Shown: positions 6,987-15,078 of the stretch, piece after piece
Layout of the letters: every line of letters begins with the position of its first letter
Position numbering within the stretch: the stretch's first letter is position 1
Virus record (IMG/VR): IMGVR_UViG_3300037502_004193
Coordinates: 1-33,094 of that record
Reading direction: 5' to 3' (one strand)
Origin: a virus
DNA: 33,094 nucleotides
The notes under the pieces: model-generated
Told to the model about the DNA's origin: nothing
What the model saw: the letters and a program-made list of their open reading frames with translations, nothing else
Database searches by the model: none
Translations under genes and position numbers: made by a program

Positions 6987-7307
6987 ATGAGGACGATTGA
7001 CCAGTATAAAGATGAAATTACGATTGAAGACTTACCTGAAACATATCGTTTGATTGCTGAAAAATGTGGATTAAATACTGCTCTTGAAATAGCTTATCTC
7101 TTTGGAGGGGTTAATATTTACTTTCCTAAACCAGAACAGATTATTCAAGATATCAGGGATAAAAGAATTGTAAAGGAATTTGATGGGGAAAACTATAATC
7201 AACTAGCTAAAAAGTACAACCTATCAACAAGCTGGGTGCGAGAGATAATTAATCGTGCTAGAGCAGCAGATAGACAGACTAATATCTTTGATTATGTCAA
7301 AGAATAA
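6987..7307 (+). CDS. mor: Mor-family middle transcription activator
   Basis: Mor activates the middle promoter in Mu by binding a dyad upstream of a promoter that lacks a good -35. The 106-residue product has the family's N-terminal dimerisation part (LPETYRLIAEKCGLNTALEIAYLFGG, seen as LPETYRLIAEKCGL then NTALEIAYLFGG). A C-terminal helix-turn-helix follows (NYNQLAKKYNLSTSWVREI, about residues 70-90). ATG 6987 is chosen because AAGGAGG (6974-6980) is six bases away; TTG 6984 is the longer alternative. It closes the early operon: a dyad-rich region and a terminator follow. Confidence 0.92.
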   Translation: MRTIDQYKDEITIEDLPETYRLIAEKCGLNTALEIAYLFGGVNIYFPKPEQIIQDIRDKRIVKEFDGENYNQLAKKYNLSTSWVREIINRARAADRQTNIFDYVKE

Positions 7308-7329
7308 GTTCGTTGTTTCAATCAAGTGC

Positions 7330-7366
7330 CTAAATTAGTTGATTAAAGCAATTTAGTAAATCAACT
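7330..7366. promoter_or_regulatory. Interleaved dyads after mor, candidate Mor operator
   Basis: Two perfect inverted repeats interlock. CTAAATT 7330-7336 pairs with AATTTAG 7350-7356, and AGTTGATT 7337-7344 pairs with AATCAACT 7359-7366. No ORF covers them. A weak -10-like TATCAT lies at 7397-7402 without a recognisable -35, which fits the Mu middle-promoter pattern in which Mor supplies activation. The assignment is inferred from position and symmetry; no Mor site from this phage group is known to me. Confidence 0.4.
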
Positions 7367-7404
7367 GAAATATAGGAAGATAAAAGAATACTGTAGTATC
7401 ATAG

Positions 7405-7445
7405 CCTTAGTGATGGTAAACATTGCTAAGGTTTTTATTTTTTTT
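7405..7445 (+). terminator. Intrinsic terminator between mor and endolysin
   Basis: CCTTAGTGATG (7405-7415) pairs with CATTGCTAAGG (7421-7431) over eleven base pairs, two of them G.U, with loop GTAAA. TTTTTATTTTTTTT follows at once. It ends the early operon. The endolysin ribosome site starts right after the T-run, so no promoter fits between them. Late transcription must therefore start upstream and pass through this structure, making it a possible attenuator. Confidence 0.85.
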
Positions 7446-7458
7446 GGAGGTGTTAAAA

Positions 7459-7989
7459 ATGAAAATTATCATCGACCCAGGACACGGGGGAAAAGACCCA
7501 GGAGCTTGCGGAGAGTTTAGCCAGGAAAAAGATATAACATTAAAGATTGGCATAATGTTATATTCATTATTAAAAATGTATGAGAACTATGAAGTGGAAA
7601 TGACTAGAGAAAGAGATACTTATCCCACTTGGGTAAGAAGAGTCAAGTCGGAAGCAGAAGATATTTTTATCTCTATTCATTGTAATGCAACAGTTAATAA
7701 AGAAGTTAATGGAATAGAAACCTTCCATTATCCAAATAGTGAGCAAGGTGAAAGATTAGCTAATTTAATTCAGTCTAAATTGATTGCAGCTACTAATCAG
7801 AAAGACAGAGGGGTTAAATCAGAAGAAGGATTATATGTACTACGAAAAACAAAATGCCCGTCAGTTTTGGTGGAGTGTGGATTTATCTCCAATCCAGAGG
7901 GAGAGAAATCCCTTAATGAAGCTAAATATCAATATTTATTAGCTTTGACTATTCTTGAAGGGATAAAAGAATACCTGGAGGGCGAATGA
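7459..7989 (+). CDS. Endolysin: N-acetylmuramoyl-L-alanine amidase (Amidase_3)
   Basis: A zinc hydrolase that cuts the bond between muramic acid and L-alanine in peptidoglycan to release phage. The catalytic-domain motifs are all present: IIIDPGHGG with H9, QEKD with E23, SIHCN with H74 and VLVECGFISN with E139. Together these supply the zinc ligands and general base. The 176-residue protein is a bare catalytic domain with no separate wall-binding module. ATG 7459 follows GGAGGTG, while the longer in-frame reading from 7423 starts inside the terminator. No signal peptide is seen, so export relies on the holin. Its stop overlaps the next gene by four bases. Confidence 0.95.
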   Translation: MKIIIDPGHGGKDPGACGEFSQEKDITLKIGIMLYSLLKMYENYEVEMTRERDTYPTWVRRVKSEAEDIFISIHCNATVNKEVNGIETFHYPNSEQGERLANLIQSKLIAATNQKDRGVKSEEGLYVLRKTKCPSVLVECGFISNPEGEKSLNEAKYQYLLALTILEGIKEYLEGE

Positions 7990-8216
7990 TGCAGAAGGAC
8001 AAATTGTTACATTTTATTGTAGGTGTTGCAATAGCACTAAGTGGTCTATTTATCAGACTTAACCCTAAGATGGTATTGGGTTTAGTAGCGTTTGCAGGAT
8101 TAGGCAAAGAAATACGAGATTACTTCCACCCCAAAGGGTGTGCTGATTTTTATGATGCACTAGCAACTTTTTTAGGTGGACTAGCAGTTATTTTATTAAT
8201 TAAAAGTATTTTATAA
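7986..8216 (+). CDS. Small two-span membrane protein in lysis cassette
   Basis: A 76-residue protein with two or three hydrophobic segments: LLHFIVGVAIALSGLFIRL, MVLGLVAFAGLG and ATFLGGLAVILLI. Between them is a polar GKEIRDYFHPKGCADFYD stretch. This resembles the YfiM/DUF2279 type of small membrane proteins found beside phage lysis genes. Position between endolysin and a 3-span holin suggests a lysis role (auxiliary holin or antiholin), which is inference. ATG 7986 overlaps the endolysin TGA; ATG 7989 is an alternative. Confidence 0.7.
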   Translation: MMQKDKLLHFIVGVAIALSGLFIRLNPKMVLGLVAFAGLGKEIRDYFHPKGCADFYDALATFLGGLAVILLIKSIL

Positions 8217-8250
8217 ACCTTTTAAAAGATATTTAAAGGGAGGTGAGAGC

Positions 8251-8709
8251 GTGAATCCATTTAAAATTGGTCAGTTAGTCAAAGATGGTTTGGAGACAGT
8301 TCGCAAGACCATTGATGACTTGAATACCTCAGAGGAAGAAAAGTTACAGGCTAAGGAAAATTTAACTGTAATAGAAAATAAGTTAACTAGCCAGTTAATT
8401 GAGGTTCAAAAGCAGGAATTAGAAGCCAAAGAAGCAGTCTTAGTTGCTGAGGCTAAGTCAGAACACTTCTTGACCAGCAATTGGCGACCGATTACCGCCC
8501 TAGTCTTTACCTCTATCATAGCTAATAATTATATCATTGCCCCCTACACAGAGGCTTTATTTAATGTAAAGGTAGTTCTTGAGATACCTCCTGATATGTG
8601 GCAGATAATTAAGCTGATGATTGGTGGTTATGTAGGAGGAAAATCCCTTGAGGTTGTAGCTGGAAGGTTATCAAAGAATCATGATAGTGGCAAAGAAGAT
8701 TTTAGGTAA
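8251..8709 (+). CDS. Holin of the 3TM (GTA-type) family
   Basis: A 152-residue protein with a charged N-terminal helical half (~70 residues, coiled-coil-like) followed by hydrophobic segments. NWRPITALVFTSIIANNYII is the characteristic family stretch, and IIKLMIGGYVGGKSLEVV forms a second membrane region. This layout is that of holins of three transmembrane segments found in gene-transfer agents and many phages. They form membrane lesions that release the endolysin. It starts at GTG 8251 after GGGAGGTGAGA. Neighbours are the amidase and another membrane protein. Confidence 0.82.
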   Translation: MNPFKIGQLVKDGLETVRKTIDDLNTSEEEKLQAKENLTVIENKLTSQLIEVQKQELEAKEAVLVAEAKSEHFLTSNWRPITALVFTSIIANNYIIAPYTEALFNVKVVLEIPPDMWQIIKLMIGGYVGGKSLEVVAGRLSKNHDSGKEDFR

Positions 8710-8754
8710 TTAATTGAGAGGAGATGGATAAGGCAATGAAAGGTGGTGGGGACA

Positions 8755-9084
8755 ATGCCAGCAGGTACAGTTGAAGTGATGGTTACTGTATCAATTGCTA
8801 TTTTATCAGCACTATTAGCTATAATAGGTTATTTATTAGCTGATATCAAAAAGACTTTAAAAGAAGATATCAATGACCATGAGAACGAGATTGAAGGTAT
8901 TAAAAAGGAATTTTCAGAGTTTAAGGCTGGTTTACCAAGGCAATATGTAATGAGAGATGATTTTTTAAGGTCTATCAATACGCTAGACCATAAGATTGAT
9001 AAAGTAACTGATACTATTGGGGAGATGAATAAGACATTATCTAAAATGTTAGGTATAGGTGGTGAGAAGATTGAAAAAGGTTAG
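8755..9084 (+). CDS. Membrane-anchored coiled-coil protein (Mu gp25/DUF2730 position)
   Basis: A 109-residue protein with one N-terminal transmembrane helix (VTVSIAILSALLAIIGYLL) and a long charged coiled coil. ATG 8755 fits the ribosome site AAGGTGGTGGGG; the GTG codons at 8743/8746 fall inside that site. In Mu-like genomes a DUF2730 protein of the same architecture (gp25) stands just before gp26, gp27 and the terminase, matching the order here. It could also act as a spanin or lysis accessory. Its 3' end overlaps the next gene. Confidence 0.65.
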   Translation: MPAGTVEVMVTVSIAILSALLAIIGYLLADIKKTLKEDINDHENEIEGIKKEFSEFKAGLPRQYVMRDDFLRSINTLDHKIDKVTDTIGEMNKTLSKMLGIGGEKIEKG

Positions 9085-9370
9085 CAAGAACAAAGAGATA
9101 AGAGGCAGAATCCTTAAAATTCTATATATGAATTATCCGCAACCAGCAGGAGATCGCTTAATCAGTGAGATTTTAACTGATGTTCAATATATGATTTCAC
9201 CTGCTGAGGTCAGCGGCTTACTTACTTATCTTAAGGAGAAAGGCTACATTACTTTAGAGGTGGCTAAATTTCCAGAGTATGATATCACTAGAAATATTGC
9301 AAAGTTAACTCCTAGAGGTATGGACTTAATAGAAGGGAACATTGACCCCGACCCAGGGGTGATATTATGA
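9071..9370 (+). CDS. Winged-helix-like phage protein (Mu gp26, VpaChn25_0724-like)
   Basis: A ~100-residue protein with a winged-helix pattern: a helical N-terminus (RGRILKILYMNYP), a recognition-helix-like region (ISPAEVSGLLTYLKEKGYI) and a wing. It ends LTPRGMDLIEGN followed by a Pro/Asp tail, an ending I associate with the VpaChn25_0724 family found between gp25 and gp27 in Mu-like phages. TTG 9071 is chosen because AGGTGGTGA is correctly spaced. GTG 9059 or 9062 would give a product three to four residues longer. It overlaps the previous gene by 14 bases. Role unknown, perhaps DNA binding in packaging. Confidence 0.7.
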   Translation: MKKVSKNKEIRGRILKILYMNYPQPAGDRLISEILTDVQYMISPAEVSGLLTYLKEKGYITLEVAKFPEYDITRNIAKLTPRGMDLIEGNIDPDPGVIL

Positions 9371-9915
9371 GTTTTAGAAGAAAACACCATAAGGTAAGAA
9401 ATGAGTTACCTGACGAGCTAATAGAAGCAGTCAATAAACGATTGATTGAAGGCGACACCTATCGAGAGGTTGCAGAGTGGATTAATCAAAAGGGGTATGA
9501 AATATCTAAGTCAGCAGTAGGCAGATATGGCAAGGACTTTTTATCACGGTTAGAGAGGCTTAAAGTGGTTAAGGAGCAAGCAAAGACAATTGTTGAAGAA
9601 GGTGCTGACAGACCAGCTACAGAGTTGTATGAGGCTACTTCTCAATTAGCTACTCAGCTAATTATGGAAACTCTAGTAAAGGTAGATAAAGATGAACTAG
9701 AAAGTGCTGATGTAGTAAAACTTCTTAATGTTATACCCAAATTAGAAACATCTGCAACCAAAAGAGAGAAGATTAAACTCTCTTATAACCAAGGCGTAGA
9801 TGCTGCGGCTGAAAGGATAAAAGAAGAATTAAAAGCAGAGTTAGGCAAAGATGGTGAACTCATTGAGAAGATTACAACCCTTGTTAATGAAATCAAAGAT
9901 GAAGTTAAGAGTTAG
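9367..9915 (+). CDS. Mu gp27-like small terminase protein (DUF3486)
   Basis: A 182-residue protein of the DUF3486 family. It has an N-terminal helix-turn-helix with LPDELIEAVNKRLIEGDTY and EVAEWINQKGYEISKSAVGRYG (split at EVAEWINQKGYE and ISKSAVGRYG). A long helical, charged body follows for oligomerisation. In Mu-like phages it is the presumed small terminase subunit that recognises phage DNA for headful packaging. It overlaps the previous gene by four bases and lies nine bases before the large subunit. Confidence 0.88.
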   Translation: MSFRRKHHKVRNELPDELIEAVNKRLIEGDTYREVAEWINQKGYEISKSAVGRYGKDFLSRLERLKVVKEQAKTIVEEGADRPATELYEATSQLATQLIMETLVKVDKDELESADVVKLLNVIPKLETSATKREKIKLSYNQGVDAAAERIKEELKAELGKDGELIEKITTLVNEIKDEVKS

Positions 9916-9924
9916 GTGATATAG

Positions 9925-11691
9925 ATGACTCAATTAATAGATGAGTTGTTACAAGGTGTTGACTACATTGACAATCAGCAAGAAGAGTTTGATAGTGAAG
10001 AGTTATTAGTGAAATATCTCAAAAGAGGTAGAACCAAAGAACACCAAAAGCTTCTTGAAGAGTATGAACAAGATGCAGAAATTACGGGTTCGAATGGTTT
10101 AAGGAAAAAGTTAGGTGCAATCGACCTTGAATATTTTGGTAGAGCTTATTTTCCTCATTACTTTGTTCGTAAGTCACCTGAGTTTCATCGTGATTTAGAT
10201 GAGATATGGGAAGAGGGAGTTTTAAAGGATAAGAGTTTATTAGATGATGATACTCCTAAAGAGTTGGCTCAAATGAAAGGTCGTAAGCGTGCTATTGCTG
10301 CACCTCGTGGTCATGCTAAATCTACCACCTTTACTTTTAAAGATAGTTTACACGCTATTTTATACCAGTATAAGCATTATATTTTGATTTTATCTGATTC
10401 CAGTGACCAGGCAGAAGGCTTTTTAGGAGATATTAAGATTGAACTGGAAGAGAATCAATTTGTTAAAGAAGATTTTGGAGAGTTACAAGGCAAAGTTTGG
10501 CGTGAAGGTGAGATTGTAACAAGCACAAATATCAAGGTTGAAGGTATTGGTTCAGGCAAGAAAGTCAGAGGTAGAAGGCACAGAAATTGGAGACCAGATT
10601 TAATCGTTCTTGATGATATTGAGAATGATGAAAATGTTAGAACTCCTGAGCAAAGAAAGAAATTATCTAACTGGTTCTTTAAAGCAGTTTCCAAGGCAGG
10701 AGATAGCTACACCGATATTATGTATGTGGGTACTATTCTTCATTATGATTCTTTATTGGCTAATATTTTAGAGAATCCAGGTTGGAAGAGTATTAAGTAC
10801 AAAGCGGTTATCTCTTTTGCTAAAAATCAGAGTTTATGGGATACTTGGGAGAATATCTTTACAGACTTATCAAATGATGAGCGTGAAGAAGATGCCCTTT
10901 ACTTCTTTGAGGAATTTCAAGAAGAGATGCTTGAAGGAACTAAAGTTTTATGGCAAGAGAAGAATAGTTATTATAATTTGATGGTCGATAGATTAACCGA
11001 GGGAGAAGCTTCCTTTAATTCTGAATTACAGAATGAGCCAATCGACCCTGATGATGCTTTATTCAATGAAGAGTGGTTTGATTACTATAATGAAGCTGAA
11101 ATTAACTTTAGGGATAGCCGATTTATATTCGTTGGCTTCGTAGATCCATCACTAGGTAAGACTAAGAAAAGTGATTATTCTACTATTATTATATTAGCTA
11201 AAGATATTTTAACAGGTTATATCTATGTAGTTGAAGCTTCTATTGAAAGAAGGCATCCAGATGTAATTATTACTGATATCTTTGAAAAGGAAAAATGGTT
11301 AAGGCGTGAGTTTGGTCGAGGTTTAACTAAGTTTGGAGTAGAGACCAATCAGTTCCAATGGTTCTTAAAAGAAGAGCTTGCTAAAAGAAGTGCTAAAGAG
11401 AATCTGTATCTACCAATTGAAGAGATTAATCAAAATAGCGATAAAGAGATGAGGATTCAAACACTTCAACCTTATATTAAGAATAAGTACATTAAATTCA
11501 ATAAGCAACATAAGACACTACTGGAACAATTAAAGTTCTTCCCAATGGCAAGCCACGATGACGGACCCGATAGTTTGGAGGGTGCAACTAAGTTGGCTAT
11601 TGAGATTGGCAGTGGTGATAAAGAATACGAATCAGTATCTAAAAGAAGATTTGGAAAATTATTAGAAAACTTAGGAAGGGGGGCTTATTAA
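9925..11691 (+). CDS. Terminase large subunit (Mu gp28-like)
   Basis: The ATP-driven DNA packaging motor and nuclease. The ATPase domain shows a Walker A-like APRGHAKST at residues 126-134 and Walker B LIVLDDIE at 226-233. The C-terminal RNase H-like nuclease has acidic residues in FVDPSLG (D407), GVETNQ (E473) and HDDGPDSLEGA (D545/D546). At 588 residues it matches the large terminases of transposable phages, which package host-flanked DNA by headful cutting. GTGATATAG precedes ATG 9925, so the ribosome site is modest. The portal gene follows after four bases. Confidence 0.94.
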   Translation: MTQLIDELLQGVDYIDNQQEEFDSEELLVKYLKRGRTKEHQKLLEEYEQDAEITGSNGLRKKLGAIDLEYFGRAYFPHYFVRKSPEFHRDLDEIWEEGVLKDKSLLDDDTPKELAQMKGRKRAIAAPRGHAKSTTFTFKDSLHAILYQYKHYILILSDSSDQAEGFLGDIKIELEENQFVKEDFGELQGKVWREGEIVTSTNIKVEGIGSGKKVRGRRHRNWRPDLIVLDDIENDENVRTPEQRKKLSNWFFKAVSKAGDSYTDIMYVGTILHYDSLLANILENPGWKSIKYKAVISFAKNQSLWDTWENIFTDLSNDEREEDALYFFEEFQEEMLEGTKVLWQEKNSYYNLMVDRLTEGEASFNSELQNEPIDPDDALFNEEWFDYYNEAEINFRDSRFIFVGFVDPSLGKTKKSDYSTIIILAKDILTGYIYVVEASIERRHPDVIITDIFEKEKWLRREFGRGLTKFGVETNQFQWFLKEELAKRSAKENLYLPIEEINQNSDKEMRIQTLQPYIKNKYIKFNKQHKTLLEQLKFFPMASHDDGPDSLEGATKLAIEIGSGDKEYESVSKRRFGKLLENLGRGAY

Positions 11692-11695
11692 GAAG

Positions 11696-13273
11696 ATGGG
11701 AAAGATTCTTGACCAATATGGAAGAGAGCTTAGTTCTACTAAAAAGCCAGATACTAAAGAGATAGCTACTTTCTCTTTACAAGATAGATATTCAACCTAT
11801 CCTTCCGAAGGGCTAACACCATATAAGTTAGCTAGAATTTTTAAGCAAGCTGATAATGGTGATATTATGCGACAAAGCGAGTTATTTGAGGAGATGGAGT
11901 CTAAAGATTTACATCTGTTTGACTGTCTTCAAGTTAGGAGAAAAGCAGTCTTGGGTGCAAATGCTACTTGGGAAGTGATAGCTACTTCTGACTCAAAAGA
12001 AGATAAGAAAATAGCTGAATTTATTGAATCGCAATTTGATAACATCCCAGACTTAGAAGATTATTTTGAAGATTTGTTAGAAGCAGTAGGTAAAGGCTTT
12101 AGAATACAGGAAATCAGATGGGATATTTCAGAAGGTCAAGCTATCATAGAGAGATTGAAGAGTATTCCAAATAAGAGATTTACCTTTTTTGACTCTAACT
12201 TACCTAAGATTATAACTGATAAAGCACCAAATGGTGAGGAACTACCAGCTTATAAATTTATTTATCATAAGCCAAGTGTGAAATGTGGTAGCCAGTTAAA
12301 GGGTGGAATCTTAAGAATAGCTGCTTGGATGTATCTGTTTAAGAACTATTCAATCAAAGATTGGGTTAGCTTTGCTGAAATCTATGGAATGCCCTTAAGG
12401 TTAGGGAAGTATGATACAGGAGCTTCTAAAGGAGATAAAAGGGCTTTAATACAAGCACTTAGAAGTCTAGGCTCTGATGCTGCTGGAATCATTTCAAAAA
12501 ATACTGAGGTAGAGTTTGTGGAAGCGATGAAGAACGCTAAAGGTGATATTTATGAAACCTTAAGTAATTTCTGCAATCGTGAAATAAGTAAAGGTATCTT
12601 AGGTCAGACTTTATCTATTGACACTGCTGGTTCTACAGGAACTTACTCTGCTGCTAAGGCTCATGAGTTAGTAAGGCAAGATTTAAGAGAAGCCGATGCC
12701 AAGAGTCTAGCTGCTACAATACAATCACAGCTTATTGTTCCTTTAGTAGGATTTAACTTTGGTTGGGATATAGCTAAAAAATCATGTCCTAAGTTTAAGA
12801 TTAATGTCTATAAATCAGAAGACTTATATAAGACGGCTGAAACCTATGACAAATTAGTCAATATGGGCTTGGAAATCTCCCAAGACCATGTCTATAAGAA
12901 GTTTGGAGTAGCTAAGCCCAAAGAAGGCGAAAAGACTCTTAAACCTCCTAAATATCAGCAGGTTAATCAGATAGAAAATAAAGCAACTACTCAAGTGTTC
13001 CCTTTCAAGAAGGAGAATAAAGAGTTTACACCTGAGCAAGAAGAGATAGAAGGCTTAGTTGATACTGCTGTTAATCAAGCTCAAGGTGTTTATGATGAGT
13101 ATATAAAGACAATTAAAGAGGTAATTGTCAATGCTCAAAGTTATGAGGAGATTCAGGAGAAGTTGTTTGACTTGTATGATGATTTAGATAGTGGTGATTT
13201 AGAGGAGTTAACAGCAAGAGTCTTTTTTGTAGCAGATCTTTATGGGAGAGGAAGGGTTTTAGATGGAGATTAA
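11696..13273 (+). CDS. Portal protein (DUF935, Mu gp29-like)
   Basis: Forms the dodecameric ring at the capsid vertex through which DNA enters. The 525-residue product carries DUF935 features: a helical N-terminus with TPYKLARIFKQADNGD, a LHLFDCLQVRRKAVLGA segment, EIRWDISEG, and a clip/stem region with GILGQTLSIDTAGSTGTYSAA (split as GILGQTLSI and DTAGSTGTYSAA). It starts four bases after the terminase, and its AGGAAGGGGGG ribosome site lies in the terminase 3' end. It overlaps the MuF gene by 11 bases. Confidence 0.93.
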   Translation: MGKILDQYGRELSSTKKPDTKEIATFSLQDRYSTYPSEGLTPYKLARIFKQADNGDIMRQSELFEEMESKDLHLFDCLQVRRKAVLGANATWEVIATSDSKEDKKIAEFIESQFDNIPDLEDYFEDLLEAVGKGFRIQEIRWDISEGQAIIERLKSIPNKRFTFFDSNLPKIITDKAPNGEELPAYKFIYHKPSVKCGSQLKGGILRIAAWMYLFKNYSIKDWVSFAEIYGMPLRLGKYDTGASKGDKRALIQALRSLGSDAAGIISKNTEVEFVEAMKNAKGDIYETLSNFCNREISKGILGQTLSIDTAGSTGTYSAAKAHELVRQDLREADAKSLAATIQSQLIVPLVGFNFGWDIAKKSCPKFKINVYKSEDLYKTAETYDKLVNMGLEISQDHVYKKFGVAKPKEGEKTLKPPKYQQVNQIENKATTQVFPFKKENKEFTPEQEEIEGLVDTAVNQAQGVYDEYIKTIKEVIVNAQSYEEIQEKLFDLYDDLDSGDLEELTARVFFVADLYGRGRVLDGD

Positions 13274-13991
13274 AGATTTAATATCTATCCCCTTTGAGGA
13301 AGCTATTGAAGCCTTTAGTCAAACAGTAACATTAACTCCCGAGGAATTTTATCTGCTAGCAGATGAGGCTAAAGCTAAAGCTTTTACAGTTGCTGGTGTT
13401 AGTAAGTTAGATATTTTAAATGATGTTTATAAGGAGTTAAATAAGGTTTTTGAAGAAGGGACTCCTTTAGGAGAGTTTCAAAAGAATGTTGATAAACTCT
13501 TTGAAAGAAAGGGGTGGGCTAAGAAGGATAAACTTCCAGCCTATCGAGTAGAGAATATTTATCGAACTAATATTCAAAAACACTTCCAAGCAGGAAGATA
13601 TAAGCAACAGACCGACCCTGATATTTTAATAAGAAGACCTTTTTGGGAATATGACGCTATTAACGATAATGCTACTAGACCAAGCCACAAAGCACTTGAC
13701 AAGACAGTCAAAAGAGCAGATGACCCCTTTTGGGAGACTTATTATCCACCTAATGGTTTTAAATGTAGATGTTCAGTCCGTTCTCGTTCTGCTAGAGATT
13801 TAGAGCGGAGAGGACTTAAATTGACCGAAGGGTTGCCTAAGATAAAAGAAGGGCTTAATAGAGGAATGGTTGCAGTACCTGACACACATTGGAATCATAA
13901 TCCAGCTAAGGAGATTTGGAATCCTGATTTGAGTAAATATCCTAAAAAATTAAGAGATAAATTCACTAAAGAGCGAGGTGAGAAAGAATGA
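13263..13991 (+). CDS. MuF-type head morphogenesis protein (Mu gp30)
   Basis: A minor head protein of the SPP1 gp7/MuF family that travels with the portal and helps form infectious heads. The 242-residue product carries the MuF signature. It has a helical NIYRTNIQKHFQAGRYKQQ segment, then EYDAINDNATRPSHKALDKT and NGFKCRCSVRSRS, the conserved Cys-x-Cys end of the domain. No toxin domain is fused at the C-terminus, unlike in some Firmicute MuF proteins. It overlaps the portal gene by 11 bases and the protease gene by four. Confidence 0.92.
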   Translation: MEIKDLISIPFEEAIEAFSQTVTLTPEEFYLLADEAKAKAFTVAGVSKLDILNDVYKELNKVFEEGTPLGEFQKNVDKLFERKGWAKKDKLPAYRVENIYRTNIQKHFQAGRYKQQTDPDILIRRPFWEYDAINDNATRPSHKALDKTVKRADDPFWETYYPPNGFKCRCSVRSRSARDLERRGLKLTEGLPKIKEGLNRGMVAVPDTHWNHNPAKEIWNPDLSKYPKKLRDKFTKERGEKE

Positions 13992-15049
13992 TAATTCCGA
14001 TTATATTAAAAGGAAAGTTAAAAGATGGTGAAGTTCCAGAGATGATTCAACTTTGTCCATTAGGAGAATGGACAGACCATCCTAGTGGGAAGTTCAAAGT
14101 AACTAAAGCAGATGTCGCTAAGATTATTGAGGGTTTTGAGCAAGAAGAGAATGATATTGTGATAGATTATGAACATCAAACTCTTAATGGGACAGAAGCA
14201 CCTGCTGGGGGTTGGATTAAAGAGTTAGTTAATAAAGGTGATGAAGGTTTATGGGGAAAGGTTGAATGGACTAAAAGAGGTAAAGGGTATCTTGAAGGCA
14301 AGGAATACAAATACCTCTCTCCTGTGTTGTTGTCATCTTATCGTGATGATGAGGGCTGGGCAAGACCTAGTGTTTTACATTCGGCTGCTTTAACCAACAA
14401 GCCTTTTATTGATGGAATGGAGCCGATTATCAATAAATTTAATTTTACAATGAAGGAGGAAGAAGAGATGGATAAAAAACAATTGATTCAGATGTTAGGC
14501 TTGAAAGAAGGTGCAAGTGAAGAAGAGATTATGACAGCTTTAAGCCAATTAAAGGCTAGTGAAGCTGGGCAAGGCAGAGAAGAAGGTGAAGGTGATGAAG
14601 GAGGTGAGCAAACAGAAGAGACTCAGATAGCTAATAGTAAATTACTAGAAGCATTAGACTTGAAGGATGGAGCAAGCCAGTCAGAGGTGATTGCCACTAT
14701 CCATGCCTTAAAGCAGAGCAATGTGAGTGGAGTTAATGCCCAAGAGTTCTTTGCTTTAAAAAAGGAGATTGCAGAGCAAAAGAGAGATGAGTTAGTTAAG
14801 ATAGCTCTAAGCCAAGGTAAAATTACACCTGCTCAAAAAGAATGGGCTGAAAAATATGCTTTAGATGACCCTAAAGGTTTTAAAGTATTTATCAATAAAG
14901 CACCTCAAGTTGTACCAGTAGGAGATAAAGGTGATGACTTTGAATATACAAAAGCCAGTAAAGGTCAGCTAGATGAGGTACAGACTATCATCAATAAGCA
15001 GTTGGGTGTAGATGAGGAAATCTTTAAAAAGTATAATCAAGAAGATTAA
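13988..15049 (+). CDS. Head maturation protease with nested scaffold (Mu I/Z-like)
   Basis: The Mu protein I family protease processes the prohead. Residues 1-155 hold the protease region, with IQLCPLGEW, DIVIDYEHQTL, EAPAGGWIKEL and VLHSAALTNKPFIDG, all typical of this family. The C-terminal 190 residues are an acidic, Gln/Glu-rich scaffold region with two homologous repeats (LGLKEGASEEEIMTALSQLK and LDLKDGASQSEVIATIHALK). An in-frame internal start with its own ribosome site would release this scaffold alone. Total length is 353 residues. It overlaps the MuF gene by four bases and precedes the head decoration and capsid genes. Confidence 0.92.
   Translation: MIIPIILKGKLKDGEVPEMIQLCPLGEWTDHPSGKFKVTKADVAKIIEGFEQEENDIVIDYEHQTLNGTEAPAGGWIKELVNKGDEGLWGKVEWTKRGKGYLEGKEYKYLSPVLLSSYRDDEGWARPSVLHSAALTNKPFIDGMEPIINKFNFTMKEEEEMDKKQLIQMLGLKEGASEEEIMTALSQLKASEAGQGREEGEGDEGGEQTEETQIANSKLLEALDLKDGASQSEVIATIHALKQSNVSGVNAQEFFALKKEIAEQKRDELVKIALSQGKITPAQKEWAEKYALDDPKGFKVFINKAPQVVPVGDKGDDFEYTKASKGQLDEVQTIINKQLGVDEEIFKKYNQED
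14468..15049 (+). CDS. Nested in-frame scaffold protein (Mu Z-like)
   Basis: Inside the protease gene, AAGGAGGA (14453-14460) lies seven bases before the in-frame ATG 14468, as good a ribosome site as any in the window. Translation from here gives 193 residues beginning MDKKQLIQML, comprising the acidic helical scaffold half only. In Mu, gene Z is likewise an in-frame 3' product of gene I and supplies the scaffold. Free scaffold would be made in excess over protease-scaffold fusion. Confidence 0.75.
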   Translation: MDKKQLIQMLGLKEGASEEEIMTALSQLKASEAGQGREEGEGDEGGEQTEETQIANSKLLEALDLKDGASQSEVIATIHALKQSNVSGVNAQEFFALKKEIAEQKRDELVKIALSQGKITPAQKEWAEKYALDDPKGFKVFINKAPQVVPVGDKGDDFEYTKASKGQLDEVQTIINKQLGVDEEIFKKYNQED

Positions 15050-15078
15050 TTTTTAAATTAAATTAAGGAGGAATGAAG

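Noticed and set aside
7330-7366. H-type RNA pseudoknot from the two interleaved dyads
   Set aside because: The first linker would have zero bases across an eight-pair stem, which is not sterically reasonable; DNA dyads or alternative hairpins are more likely.
11048-11060. CTGATGA word within the terminase gene as a hammerhead core
   Set aside because: It encodes a conserved Pro-Asp-Asp stretch and has no accompanying GAAA and stems.
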